Assembly (NCBI GenBank): GCA_037127315.1
Contig: JBBBDQ010000230.1
Coordinates: 416,501 to 480,500, forward strand
Length of the DNA: 64,000 nt
From: Ascarosepion bandense
Lineage: Eukaryota > Mollusca > Cephalopoda > Sepiida > Sepiidae
Reading direction: 5' to 3'
Shown: piece by piece, positions 41,712 to 52,805 of the stretch
How positions within the stretch are numbered: the first letter of the stretch is position 1
Layout of the letters: the number at the start of each line of letters is the position of its first letter
Position numbers and translations under genes: made by a program
Notes under the pieces: model-generated
Databases searched by the model: none
Seen by the model: the letters and a program-made list of their open reading frames with translations, nothing else
Told to the model about the DNA's origin: nothing

Positions 41712-43010
41712 CGCAGACGTATTCTTCTTCTTCTATGTGCCTTGTCCCTTCAGGACGTAGGCGATCATGGCTTTCCACGTTTCCCTATCCCTGGTGGCGC
41801 TGAGAACGTCTTCTGATACATCATGCAATCTTCGTTCCGTCATCCACCTGGTTAGGTCCTTCAAATATGTTATCCGTTGTTTTCCCCTGTCTCTTTTCCT
41901 CTCTATCTGGCTTGTTAGTATCAGCTTCTCCAGGCCCTCCTTCCTCATTGCATGTCCCAGGAACTTCAGCTGTCTCTTCCTGATGCTCAGTATTAATTTC
42001 CTTTTTGTTTCCATCATTTGTAGGATCTCAATATTGCTCACATGCTGGATCCATGATATTCGCAGCATCCTTCTGTAGAACCACATTTCAGTTGTGTGAC
42101 ACGATAACTAGGCGTATATTAAGGTGCTTTGTAAAACATGTATTTTATTATAATAGATTAAAATAGAAAATGGTTAAGAATAGAAAATAGATTAAAAACA
42201 TGTTTCGTTTAACAAAAGTGAAAAAGAAGAGAAAAAATAAATAAATAAACGCTTTTTCTTTTATTAGGAAAATTGTGGAAGAGAAAAGGGTATCAGAATA
42301 CTGTTTTAAATCCTACCACTGTTCCGGTAAATATTTGACTCGGTGATTTAATGTGATAAGAGATAAATTTCAGGAAATAGGTTTTTTGAATGACCAGGTC
42401 AAAGGCTGTCTTTACTGCTTCTTAACCACACATTAAGAATTTTCCGGTGGAAGCTTTATTAAGATAAAAAAGATAAAAAAAATCCTGAAATTTCGGACTT
42501 ACAGTCGCCAATTGCTTATCACCCGGTGGTCTAAAGCATTTCCGGATTTCCGGATTTCCGGATTAATTTTTCCGAGTCAGATCTAGTGAAGGAGTTCAGT
42601 TGAGTTAGTTCCGCCGGGCGTGTGCTTGAAGTAGAACCTCCGTTCGTCTTGTTTCGGTCAGTTCGGATTTGATCTCCATTAATTAGAGTTAGAGCTGTGT
42701 GTCACATTCGCCTGCCCCAACCAAAAAGGCTAACTCTAAACAAAATAAAGCATCCTTTCAACTCATCCAAGTTCTGGAAGTTCGTTCCTTATAGTTTAAT
42801 CTTGTACCCCCAAACTTGAGGCTCCGGCATTTTCAACAAACTCCCGGCAAACATCACAGCGTGGAGAACGGCCGCCGGAGAAAATGTTCGGACCGTCCGT
42901 TGGGGTGTTACAGTTGTTTCAAGTTTTTCCTTCATCTTTGATGATATTGTCCAGCATTCACTGCTCGATCCACGATATTTGCAGCATCCTTATGGAGTTC
43001 GAAGCAAGTA
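41712..43010 (-). mobile_element. LINE A 3' end, interrupted by a solo LTR
   Basis: The 3' end is at the TTCTTCTTC run (41712). The minus strand carries an unbroken 117-codon tail (42086-41733): WFYRRMLRISWIQHVSNIEI, RKRQLKFLGHAMRKEGLEKL, RKRDRGKQRITYLKDLTRWM and WKAMIAYVLKGQGT before the stop. After the LTR (42095-42912) LINE A resumes at 42913 (GTTGTTTCAAG...CATCTTTGATGA) to about 43010. This is the best-preserved LINE A tail in the window. Confidence 0.9.
42095..42912. mobile_element. Solo LTR, 818 bp, TG...CA ends, GTTG target duplication
   Basis: Starts TGTGACAC and ends GTGTTACA (short inverted ends, TG...CA). It is flanked by GTTG at 42091-42094 and 42913-42916. Uninterrupted LINE A copies have a single CAGTTGCTT at this place (1-400 copy, 155-170), so the insertion and duplication are confirmed by comparison. 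No pol or gag between: a solo LTR from LTR-LTR recombination or a deleted element. A 4-bp duplication fits Ty3/Gypsy-type integrases (inference). Confidence 0.82.
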
Positions 43011-43210
43011 ATCACCAAATTATGTGTTTCTCTATAATTTGTTTCCAGTTGGCGCAACCGAAGTAATGTTTTACTTTTAGTTTCTAACAACCAGACAACA
43101 TTTGAACCAATATTATATTTAGTTTAAATACAACTGTTACAGATTCTAACAAGAGTTACTTGTCATAGAATAATTGTTTTTATCAGTATTTCGATATTTA
43201 TGGGTGCGTA

Positions 43211-43539
43211 CTATAAGCGAGGATGTGCGTGGTGGTCCAGTGGATATCGGCTCGGAACAAGAAATCGGAGAGCCGAGTTCGAATTCCAGTTGAATTGATT
43301 GCATTCACTGACGCACAAATACCCTTGGGAAAGGTATTAATCCGTCTATTTCTTCCAGTTATGGGTTAAATAGCAGGACGGATTGGGTTTTATAGCCTTG
43401 GCTGACAACCAGTCTACCGCAGAAAGCAATGGCAACCTACTGCGGGATAATCTTCTGCCCAGTCAGTCATGTCTCTTTCGAGACATGATCGCCCAAGCGT
43501 CTTTCACGTATGGCACCTAACTGACTGACTATAAGCGAG
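43211..43539 (+). mobile_element. SINE S1 with perfect 11-bp target duplication
   Basis: SINE body 43222-43528. The flanks CTATAAGCGAG occur at 43211-43221 and 43529-43539. A box TGGTCCAGTGG at 43233-43243 (full consensus match) and B box GTTCGAATTCC at 43277-43287. The body carries ATGGGTTAAATAG, ATGGCAACCTACTGCGGGAT and GAGACATGATCGCCCAAGCG. It ends ACTGACTGA. Intact promoter, so this could be a recent copy. Confidence 0.95.
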
Positions 43540-43879
43540 TGTATATAATGCTAGGTACTTTTAAAGATAACTTGCTCTCTAAACAAATTTAACAGTATGC
43601 TAATTTATTAACCGCCAAGTATGACAAAAAATGAATAAATGATAAAATTGTATCGTATATAAACTGAACGATCGTGTTCAAAATGTTCTCTTGTCAGTGG
43701 CCGCCATTCTTACACGACAGCAATGTAGCTTTGTATTATTAAACAACTGTCTATTTGAAATGAATTACTTGTTTGATTTCGCGTCTTGTATTTAGGTTCT
43801 GCTTCCATAAAAAATACAATGCTTTTCTATACGAGTTTTCAAAATCCAAGGCATGCATACACAGACACACAGACAGACA

Positions 43880-43882
<3 letters not shown>

Positions 43883-43966
<84 letters not shown>
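43883..43966. repeat. (CA)n(TA)n array
   Basis: CA run with a CAGA lead, then TA; abuts the repeat at 43967. Confidence 0.95.
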
Positions 43967-44190
43967 CCCGATTTTTTCGATTATCGATTTTCGATATATG
44001 TCGGGGGTACCTCGACACAAAACCTAGCTAAGAACACTCGCAGACGCTAATAGTACAACTGTCTTAATTTTCAAGAAAATCGTATCAGCCGTTTCGGAGT
44101 CTATAAGTAACGGACACACACACACAGACACACACAGACACACACACAGACAAATTTCCATTTATAAATTAGTTTAGATTTAGATATCGA
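43967..44190. repeat. Dispersed repeat R4 copy 1 (second copy 49460-49690)
   Basis: ACCCGATTTTTTCGATTATC, CTAGCTAAGAACACTCGCA, TTTCAAGAAAATC, CAGCCGTTTCGGAGTCTATA, a CA/GA run, then TTTATAAATTAGTTTAGATT. The same series is at 49466-49690. Sequences with a CAGCCGTTTCGGAG...CACACAGACA...TTTATATATAGAT end are widespread in invertebrate genomes. The class is undecided. Confidence 0.8.
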
Positions 44191-44214
44191 TAACCGATTG
44201 AGAATATGTGATGT

Positions 44215-44290
44215 ATGCTTGCATCTGCGTTAGGTTTAATGGATAATGGTTCGGAATTGTTAACCGAGAGAAGAGTTCAAATTCCAGTTG
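44215..44290 (+). mobile_element. SINE S1 head fragment
   Basis: GGATAATGGTTCGGAA..., AACCGAGAG..., GAGTTCAAATTCCAGTTGAG is the tRNA-like head of S1 with a mutated A box. It stops where the LINE B tail (T-run at 44298) begins, consistent with truncation by that insertion. Confidence 0.65.
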
Positions 44291-44293
44291 AGT

Positions 44294-45430
44294 TAGGTTT
44301 TTTTTTTTGTCGTTTTACCCCAAGCAAGACGGCACCACTACTGGTACTCAGGTGTCTACATAAGAGAAGAGTGAAAGTTTAAGCAGGAGAAGAGCGCAGT
44401 TAAAGACGAACCGGTTACAAGAGGTGTCAGAGAAAGAGCAAGAGAAGGATGGGAATAGAGGTTTGATGGCAGTTGCAAGGGTAGAGTGAGAAAAAAAATG
44501 ACCACGATACCCAAAGTGATTAGAAAAGGACGAGAGAAGGATTGGAGTCAAGTGGATAAGAGATGGGAACTGAAATTGCATTAAAATTCTTGAACATTGT
44601 AACTGTCAGGGAAGTATGTATACGGAAAGGAGTTTCACAAGCAGGAAGTGCGAGAAAATAAGCTCATAGAACAGAAGCGTCGGTTTGTTGCCAGTCTGGT
44701 TGCTCGAGTAAATTCTTGTGGAGGGTGCGTCAGTGAGCTAAGCTCGTCGGAGCAGAAGCCATAAAAATATTTGTAGATAAGACAGAGGGAAGCCATATCC
44801 CGCCAGTGAGAAAATGGCTGGAGTCGAGCTGCCAGGTTGGGACCGATCACATCACAGATTCTCTCTTGGAGGCTGTCTAGACCCCTGAAATGAATATCAG
44901 GGGCGCCGACCTGAAAAGACAACTGCATTCAGTGCACGGACTGATGGTTGATTTGTATATGTGCAAGATGGACTCAGGGAGAAAAAACTTTCTGGCCTGA
45001 CACAATGACCCAACATTCTTAGCATTGGATTTAACTATGGATTAAATTGTAATAGTTCCATTTCAGTTCGGAATATAGGGTGAGGCTGAGGAGGTGCAGT
45101 GTATTGCTTTAAAGAAGACTCACTTGGTCTATGCTTATGGGTAGGAGGCACTGCCTGTGGTTGTTGACAGATAGCAGTTTCTTTTCAGAAGCATTAACAT
45201 TTACAAGCCATTTCTTACTCCACAGAGAGGAAGTCTTTTTCAAGATCAGCAGCGAAATTATGTTTGGCCTCCTCGCCTGATTTCTCACTGAGGCGAAAGT
45301 AAATGGTGGGGTCATCCATGTAGATGCCTACTTGGGACTTGATCACACCAGGGAGATCATTTAAGACGATCAGCATAAATATCGAGCCTAGGATAGGGCC
45401 CTGGAGGACACCAGCGTTCGTGTGGAAATT
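44294..45430 (-). mobile_element. LINE B, 5' truncated, decayed
   Basis: The minus strand runs from the 3' end (CCCCAAGCAAGACGG, 44320) through C-terminal blocks (SLCLIYKYFYGFCSDELSSL near 44780-44720) and ASVRNQARRPNIISLLILK (45300-45250) to a GVLQGPILGSIFMLIVLND-type palm block near 45400-45340, followed by CQVGIYMDDPTIYFR (YMDD in place of YADD). Frameshifts near 44930, 45100 and 45230. Compare 56245-57735. Confidence 0.83.
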
Positions 45431-45710
45431 CGCCTATATACAAACACTCTTAGGAAATGCAGATTAAGTTAGACCTTATGATAGCGTAGTAGACGACTTT
45501 GGCCTTTTAGTTATTTTGTCATTGCTCACAAAAATGCATCGCCTTCGCTCCCATATAATACCGATAGTGCTGCAACGTTCTATTATATAATTTTTTTTAA
45601 ATTTATTCCAGATAACCTCAGAAATTATCCATCAGACTTCAGATATCCATAAAAATATAACTGAAACATATTGCGTTTTCGTGTCGTCACTGGATTTTAT
45701 ACTTCATACC

Positions 45711-45988
45711 CTTGTGGTGCAGTGGATATCGGCTCGGAACGAGAAATCGGAGAGCCGAGTTCAAATTTCAGTTGAATTCATTGCATTCACTTGGGAAAGG
45801 TATTAATCTGTCTCTTCCTTATGGGTTAAATAACTGGACAGATTGGGTTCTATAGCCTTGGCTGGCAACCAGTCTACCGCAGAAAGCAATGGCCACCTAC
45901 TGCAGGATAATCTTCCGCCCAGTTAATCATGTCTCTTTCGAGACATGATCGCCCAAGCGTGTTTCTCGTATGGCACTTAACTGACTGA
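45711..45988 (+). mobile_element. SINE S1 with a small internal deletion
   Basis: A box TGGTGCAGTGG and head GATATCGGCTCGGAACGAG. The B box is mutated (GTTCAAATTTC). The ACGCACAAATACCC block is missing. It ends ACTGACTGAC. Target duplication not evident. Confidence 0.88.
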
Positions 45989-46224
45989 CCCGAACGATAT
46001 CAACGGCGGATAGCATTCTATTTTTTATATCACTTTAGAACCATATCAGCAGCATCGTTACGAGAGAGAGAAAGAAAGAGGAAATGATTGAGAGAACACG
46101 TCTGAATTATTTGGGCAGTATCTCAAAGCTATGTTTTGTCGATCGTCACCATCGAATCTGGATGCGACGAAGGATGGCTCTCAGTCTTGCAATTGCCTGA
46201 ATCTTTTTGTAACTTTGTGGTCTT

Positions 46225-46955
46225 ATACTTCTACAGAAGGATGCTAGAGAAATTGTGAAAAGAAATGACTGCGAATAAACTTCAAGAAAACTAAATGCGA
46301 TGTCATTCACAAATTAAGACTTTAAAATGTCACTTACAGGTCGGGGAAACTAAGATGAAACAAATAAATTTAAATACCTTGAAAGTTTTATGACGGAGGA
46401 TGGAAAGTGAAACACTGAGATCCGAAGACGCATTAGCATTATGAAGGATACATTTCGAAAACTAGCCAGAGTACTGCGAGACAAGATCTTTTTATTAGAA
46501 ACTAAGAAAACAATGCTGGAATTCTATGTGATATCTATCCTTTTATATGGCAGCGAATGTTGTCCGATTTCTTCGAGGCTGCAGAAAGTGGTTCTACAGA
46601 GTAATGCTGTGGATATGTTATAGACCGAGCATGTGAGCAACGACAAGGTCCCGGAAAGGATGCAAGCGAGATGAAAACTTATAATTAGCATCAAGAAGAC
46701 ACAGCTGAGGTTTCTGAGACAACTAAAAATGAAAGACGGGCTTGGAAAATCTAATACTCACAGGACATAAAGAGGGAAAGGGATACAGGTGAAATATAGC
46801 CTTGAGCAAATGGATGATAGAGCAGTGTTTTAGAAATATATCAAGAAGAAAGATATTAGGAGTGAAAGTGACAGAAGCAAGTTTAAGTCCATAAGGGATG
46901 TGGAGGTACATGATCGCCTACATCCTGAAAGGACACGGCACATAAAGCAGATCAA
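46225..46955 (+). mobile_element. LINE A post-RT fragment
   Basis: Plus strand: MKDTFRKLARVLRDK, LETKKTMLEFYVISILLYGS and ECCPISSRLQKVVLQS (46441-46610), then FLRQLKMKDGLGK-like, RGKGIQVKYSLEQMDD and the 3' end with GATCGCCTACATCCTGAAAG (46910-46929). This is the LINE-type ILLYGSE region followed by the same tail as other copies, with several frameshifts. Tail-to-tail with the copy at 47036-47830. Confidence 0.85.
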
Positions 46956-47035
46956 ACTTAAATAAAATCAATCTGTTACTTTAGGAGTCCACATTCAGGT
47001 ATTTTTAATCATTCGTTGGAGCTGATGTTAAGGAC

Positions 47036-47830
47036 CAGTTCTTCTCATTCTATGAGCTGTGTCTCTTCAGAACGTAGGCGATCATGGAACTTCACATCAC
47101 CCTATCCCTTTTTACTTTTAAATCCCTTTCTTCTTTTATCCAACTCAATCTCCGCTCCAGGATCCATCAGCTCAAGTACATCTGGTACGTCATTCATTGC
47201 TATCGATTTGTCTCCTTTCCTCGTTGTCTGTCCCGTGAGTATCAGGTTCTCCGAGCCCTCCTTCCTCATTACATATCCCAAAAACATCAGAAGATTCTTC
47301 CTGATGCTAAGTATCAGTTTTCTTATTGTGCCAATCTTCTGCCAAACCTTGCCGTTACTCACATATTCCGTCCATGGAATCCTGAGCATCCTTCTGTAGA
47401 ACAACATTTTGGTTACTTCAAGTTGCTTCAAGTCTTTCCTTCATCTTTGATGAAATTGCTCAGCATTCGCTGTCATAACAACACAGTAATCTATTCAATG
47501 TTTCCAATGAAATTTTCCTCTTTGTTAATATTCTACTCAGCTTCTGGAATGTATCATTGGTCATGCTAATACGCCTTCGTATCTCCGTATCGCACTTTAC
47601 ATCCTCTGTAAACTTATATGGTATTTAGATTTCTGTACCTGTTTGATTTTAGTATCCCCACATTTTAATTGGAATTTTGGGCTCCCTTTTTTTACTGATT
47701 ACCGTGCATTAAGTTTTCTTGTAGTTTATATGTAGTCCAAGCTTTCCTCATTCATTCAGCAGTTGTTTTCGATATTGGGCCAGCGTACACATTATGCAAA
47801 AAAGCTCTATCAGCGAATTGAAGGAATAAT
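47036..47830 (-). mobile_element. LINE A, long 3' fragment
   Basis: Minus strand: the 3' end with AGAACGTAGGCGATCATGG (47068-47086), a 109-codon tail frame (47431-47102) with FYRRMLRIPWTEYVSNGKVW, RKNLLMFLGYVMRKEGSENL and TRKGDKSIAMNDVPDVLELM, continuing 5' to about 47790 through sequence shared with 30465-30600 and 61330-61470. Confidence 0.87.
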
Positions 47831-47940
47831 TCTCTTCGAGCAGCCGCGGCTTACAACTATTTCAATGGCTTTAGAGAGATCTTGTCCAGCGATGTTTGAA
47901 CCGTGAGCCTCATACAGGAATAGGGTTGATTTGCAGTTTT

Positions 47941-48395
47941 ATATCTTCTTCTTCTTCTTCTTCTTCTTCTTCTTCTTCTTCTTCTATGTGCCCTGTCCTT
48001 TCAGGACGTAGGCGACCATGGCTTTCCACGACTCCCCATCCTTGGTGGCTCTTAGCACGTCTTCTCCTGTTACACCATGCAACCCTCGTTCCATCATCCA
48101 CCTGATTAGGTCCTTCAAATATGTTATCTGTTGCTTTCCCCTGTCTCTTTTTCTCTCTATCTGGTCTGTTGGTATCGGGCGTGTAATGAGAAAAGAAGAC
48201 TTGGAAACCTGATATTCACAGGACAGATTCAATGAAAGAGGGACAAACGAACACATTGCCTAACGTATTTGATGAACAGGTTTTAGGAGAACTAAAAAAT
48301 GAAACTTATCAAGACCTACAAGGGGCAGGAAAATGTGAAGGGCATGACCGCCTACGTTCTGAAGGGACACGGCACATAAACGAAGAAGCAGCTTA
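47941..48395. mobile_element. Two LINE A 3' ends head to head, with GAA-type tails outside
   Basis: Left (TTC)n tail 47944-47984 then a minus-strand LINE A tail (WKAMVAYVLKGQGT, 48035-47990; up to about 48180). It is directly joined to a plus-strand LINE A tail from about 48181 (VMRKEDLET) to 48390 ending ACGAAGAAGC. Each arm is about 210-230 bp, so the pair forms an imperfect inverted repeat. Possible origins are two insertions, or an inversion during reverse transcription. Confidence 0.82.
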
Positions 48396-48399
48396 TAAA

Positions 48400-48945
48400 A
48401 AATTGGGGATACTTTTCACGATTGCAAAATTTGAATTATGGTTATCTTGTAACTGAACGTTTCGCATTGCTCTTCTTACAGATGAAGCATTAGCCCTGGT
48501 AGAGAAAAACTTTAATTGTTATAATTTGTAGCATGTTTTCTTGAATCAGAGGGGCTAGGTCGGCTTCAGTTACATTAACAGTGTATTTGAATCTCCGACT
48601 TTCTCTCTCGACAGAGGAAAACATTCTTGCCACACCACATCGCTGCATTTCGTCGCGCGACGATTCAATAATTACACATCTAACGTCGCAATACGATTGA
48701 CACGGGCCGCACTCTTTGAACCTTTTTTCGCCCTTAACGGAGACCAAAAGAGGTAGACGTGGGCCTCTTTCATAATTCAAAGCTTATTATTTGCATGCTT
48801 GAAAATCCCCCTCTGAACACTTTTTCAAAGTGAACCGACCTGCTGCCGCGGGCATTCTGTCAAGAGTACCTTTGTAAAAGAAAGCGCCGATCGAACACAC
48901 GCGCAAAACGGACGCGAAAAGGGACGTCTAGCAATATATGTACTC
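48400..48945. other. GC-richer unclassified segment
   Basis: A 96-codon minus-strand frame (48780-48490) starts MNYERGPRLPLLVSVKGEKR. No family recognised. Base composition at 48560-48920 is more balanced than the flanks. It could be an exon, but with no splice or homology evidence I do not call a gene. Confidence 0.35.
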
Positions 48946-48949
48946 ACTA

Positions 48950-49606
48950 GCAGTAAAGCCCGTCATTGCTCGGTTGTAATGAAAGCTTTAAAACTAACCC
49001 ATAGTCCTGGATCTCAGACTCTTTGGACGTTGGCACGAAAGACTAAAAAAAATAGTTGTTTCCAGTTAAAGCGAAACCGTAGACTGAAAGAAAAATGAAT
49101 GAATGTAAGTCAAATTTTAATTTCCTAGTATCGATATCAAATAAGTTTTTTCGTCTTAAACTGAATTTTCTAGACTAAATAAGTCTTCTGTGCAAATGGT
49201 ATCATGGCTGAGACTAAGAACTACAATTATCCCTAATTAGAGCCAAACACGAAGCAGAAACTACAATAAAAGGGCTGACAAAAATACAGACATACAGGCA
49301 GATAAACAGACACACACACAAACATCTTGCCTTATATATATATATATATATTACCGATTTTCTGCACTATTGTAAGAACTGCAACCTTGAAACCTTGGAA
49401 TATCGTTTCTTATGTCTTTGTCTATGAGTGTATCAAATTTGATTAAAATCGGACCACTCCTTCTATAACCCGATTTTTTCGATTATCGATATTTATCGGG
49501 CGTACCTAGCTAAGAACACTCGCACTATAGTACAACTGTGTAAATTTTCAAGAAAATCAGTTCAGCCGTTTCGGAGTCTATAGGCAACTGACACACACAC
49601 ACACAC

Positions 49607-49663
<57 letters not shown>

Positions 49664-49690
49664 GACAAAGTTCTATTTATAAGTAAGTTT
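48950..49690. repeat. Dispersed repeat R4 copy 2, longer
   Basis: Runs from AGCAGTAAAGCCCGTCATTG (48968) through GATTAAAATCGGACCACTCC (49441) and ACCCGATTTTTTCGATTATC (49468) to CAGCCGTTTCGGAGTCTATA (49562), a (CA)n array (49591-49660) and TTTATAAGTAAGTTTAGATT. The last 225 bp match 43967-44190. It abuts LINE A at 49686. Confidence 0.78.
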
Positions 49691-50290
49691 AGATTTGATT
49701 TTAGTATCCTCGACCCATAGTTAGCATATTGGTGTCCTCTTTTTGCTTATGATGATGCTTTCGGTTTTTTTAGTTTATGTTTATGTCTTTCTCCTCAGTT
49801 CAATTTGCTGCATTCTGTAGGAAGTCCTGTATTTTCTTTACCGTGTCTGCTATCAGTATTGTATCATTTGCGTATCTTATATTGTTGAGATTGTGGCTGT
49901 CAATGACGAATCCTCGCAGGAATCTTAGCTCTCTTCGAAATGTTTCGCTGTACATGTTGAACATATCCGTTGAGAAGATACATCTTTGACTTATATCCCC
50001 TTCTATATATCTGCTAAATTCATTTCCTGTCGGCATGCAGGGGGTTTGTTGCCAGTATAGGTTTTTGATAACTCCAATATCTTTCCCATCCCAAATATAT
50101 CGTAGTTGCAAGTCTTTGTGGCGTAGTTTGTCGAACGTTGTTGCGTAGCCTATAAAACACAGGTTCCTGATCTTCCGCATTTGTATTGCTCTCTCTGATA
50201 ATATTTTGAGCATGAATATCACCTCCCTTGTTCCGGGGTCTTTCATGAACGCACAGTGTTCTTGTCTTATCTCTGGGCCGATCCTGTGTT
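49686..50290 (-). pseudogene. LINE A reverse transcriptase palm, catalytic Asp mutated
   Basis: A 148-codon minus frame (50246-49800). KIRNLCFIGYATTFDKLRHK carries the motif A Asp (D in TFDK). IKNLYWQQTPCM and SRYIEGDISQRCIFSTDMFN correspond to the fingers/QG region (RQGC changed to SQRC). LNNIRYANDTILIADT has YAND instead of YADD, followed by the KKIQDFLQN thumb helix. Two independent hits to conserved positions mean an inactive enzyme. This copy gives the best evidence for the RTE-like class. Confidence 0.87.
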
Positions 50291-51270
50291 GCGCACTTTG
50301 TTCATCAAAATCAGGATGATAAGTTTTGTTAAGTGGGTCATTAAGCTGATTGTTCGGCGGGGTTCAAATTCTTTTGCGCGTGGCTTCTTCTTCTTTTATA
50401 CACAGAAATATACAAACATTTAAACCGGTTATTGACGAAACCTTCTTTTTCAAATGTATTTCGTGGGAAAATCTAGATATTCTAATTCCGGAGCTTTCCA
50501 CGTAAAAGGATTAGCGTTCTTTCGAAAATTAGATTGCCTTCCGTATGATATGACAATCAACAGTGGGTACCAAGTTATGGACCTCTCAAAAAGAAATGAA
50601 TAAATAATAAGCTGTACCGTAGATGCGCTGAACGATTATATTCAATTTGTCCTCCTGTCACTGGTCGCCATTCTTACACGACGGTTATGTAGCTTTGTAT
50701 TATTAAGCAACTACTAATTTAAAATGAATCTTTTGCATCCTTTCGCGTCTTGAAGTTAAGTTCAGCTCTTGCGGAAAAAGATAACGGTTTTCGTATACAA
50801 CTTCTTCAGATTCACATCATGTCGGGAGGCAGGTTTTCATTATTATGAAACTGACGCTGTTATTTTATATTTGAAATAGGCTTTCGATAAAATCCGATCG
50901 AAAAGACGCGTTGCTTAAAAAGAGTAATTAGATCTTGCTGGGCTGGGGACCTGTGTGTGGATGAGTGATCTAAAAACACGCTGGGTGAGACGATTGTTTC
51001 CCTAACAAACGAAGAGGCATATTCAAACGCTGGAATACTTACGCATTTTGATAATGGATATTAACTGATTTTTCTTCTGGTGTTTTCCTTTTACAAGATT
51101 CTATTGCAGTGTTTAGCTTTTTCTGTCGGGTTAAATATATTGCAAAAAGGAGTATGAAGGAAAAAAGTAGTAATTGTTTGTCATTAGGCCGAGGACTTCT
51201 GGATAAAAGTACGCATTTATATACGTAGACTCACATATGCACAATCACGCATATACACGCAGATACCTGT
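50290..51270. other. No gene recognised
   Basis: Mixed sequence with short frames only. 50580-50780 resembles 43560-43820 loosely (TCTTACACGACAGCAATGTA versus TTCTTACACGACGGTTATGT), a further dispersed repeat of unknown class. Confidence 0.5.
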
Positions 51271-51279
51271 CGACATAAA

Positions 51280-51281
<2 letters not shown>

Positions 51282-51334
<53 letters not shown>

Positions 51335-51337
51335 TCC
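51282..51337. repeat. (CA)n(TA)n array
   Basis: Simple repeat with CGCGCG interruption. Confidence 0.93.
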
Positions 51338-51459
51338 TAAATATAGTAATATTCAAAACTGGTCTGTTTTCGTACACTAATGTATACAAAGACAATTTAT
51401 TTCCGAAATATTGATGAAATGGATTAATTACAACATATTTCTAAATTGTTTAAACATTA

Positions 51460-51640
51460 TTTTTAATGAAGACTTTTACTTGAGCAGATAATCAGTGTGT
51501 GCGTATGTTGTTTTTTTTTTTATTAAACAGTACATTTGTTTATTTCTACTGGCCTGAATAATCGAGAAATCTTGTATAACTAGAACCTGAATCTCCTAAG
51601 TTTTCTTGATTATTCATATAATATAAATAAATATAATTTC
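51460..51640. mobile_element. SINE S3-family fragment
   Basis: TTATTAAACAGTAC (51521) and TTTATTTCTACTGGCCTGAA with TAATCGAGAAATCTTGTATA match the S3 body at 53376-53450 and 19010-19050. The upstream part (ATTATTTTTAATGAAGACTT) matches 21190-21230. The tRNA-like head is degraded (GAACCTGAATCTCC). Confidence 0.6.
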
Positions 51641-51793
51641 TGATAAACTTCTGGCATTTCGAATTCAAAGAAGACGACAAGTCCATGTAATATTTCAAGA
51701 AATTAATGTATTTTAGCCTAGTTGAAAAATACGTAATAAATCTATATGTATGTAATTTTAAAGAAATACTATTTTGTGTATGTGAAAATCAGC

Positions 51794-51796
<3 letters not shown>

Positions 51797-51868
<72 letters not shown>
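51797..51868. repeat. (CA)n(TA)n array
   Basis: Simple repeat; both-strand frames are artefacts. Confidence 0.95.
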
Positions 51869-51872
<4 letters not shown>

Positions 51873-52170
51873 CAGACATGTGTGCGTCATATTTTCGTAA
51901 AAAATGACAGAGAGGGTTAAGATTTTTATGTAATTTTTCATGTGATCTCATATTTTTTATTTTCGCTACATACATTATTTAAACGTTTCTGAATATTTGA
52001 CTTATCCAAGCGTTTTTGCCTAAACCTTTATTAATTATTAAAGATTAATTATATTTTAATCTAATATATAATTTGTGTTATGTACGTATCTAGAGCTATA
52101 AAAATGTATTATTTTACAAACACTGTCAGCACATTGTGGCCATATTCATACTTTATATTATAGTGTTGTG

Positions 52171-52202
52171 ATTTCTTCTTCTTCTTCTTCTTCTTCTTCT
52201 TC

Positions 52203-52292
<90 letters not shown>
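52171..52292. repeat. (TTC)n(TC)n(TTTC)n(TA)n compound array
   Basis: Four microsatellite types in series, immediately 5' of the S2 dimer. Confidence 0.95.
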
Positions 52293-52294
<2 letters not shown>

Positions 52295-52530
52295 GCTGAT
52301 TGAGCACTCTGGAAGAATGGTGGACTTTGAAAAACTGTAGCTACTTTAGCATATACCCATCGTTCATTCAGCAATGAATTAGAACACTCTCAGCTTTGGG
52401 CGTGTATAATGCTAATATACACGCTAAAAAGTCTGCCCCCTTCTACCGAGGGCCCAAAGTTCAGAGGTATTATCACTGACTGACGCCAATTCGGTCGGGT
52501 TTCAATCCTGGGTTAAAAAGCAGTCGAAGT

Positions 52531-52583
52531 CTAACATTACTGATAAGCTGTGATACAGCGAAACAGATCTCTCTGCGGATGAC
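52531..52583 (+). ncRNA. Hammerhead of first dimer unit, inactivated
   Basis: The core reads CTGATAA (52540-52546), replacing the catalytic G8 with A. Stem II GCTG/CAGC is intact. Stem III has ACA facing TCT, a mismatch. The expected cut position is 52573/52574. With G8 lost it should not cleave. Confidence 0.8.
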
Positions 52584-52805
52584 TATTTACGCTCTCACAC
52601 CCTGATTGAGCACTCTGGAAGAATGGTAGACTTTGAATAACTAGTTACTTTAGCATATACACATCGTTCATTCAGCAATGAATTAGAACACTCTCAGCTA
52701 TTGGACGTGTATAATGATAATATAGACACTAAAAAGCCTGCCTCCTTCTACCGAGCAACCATAGCGCCATTTCGGTCGGGTTTCAATCCTCGGTTAAAAA
52801 GCAAT

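Noticed and set aside
48490..48780. 96-codon minus frame in a balanced-composition segment, possible exon
   Set aside because: No recognisable family, no supporting splice sites or neighbouring exons; a frame of this length is expected by chance.
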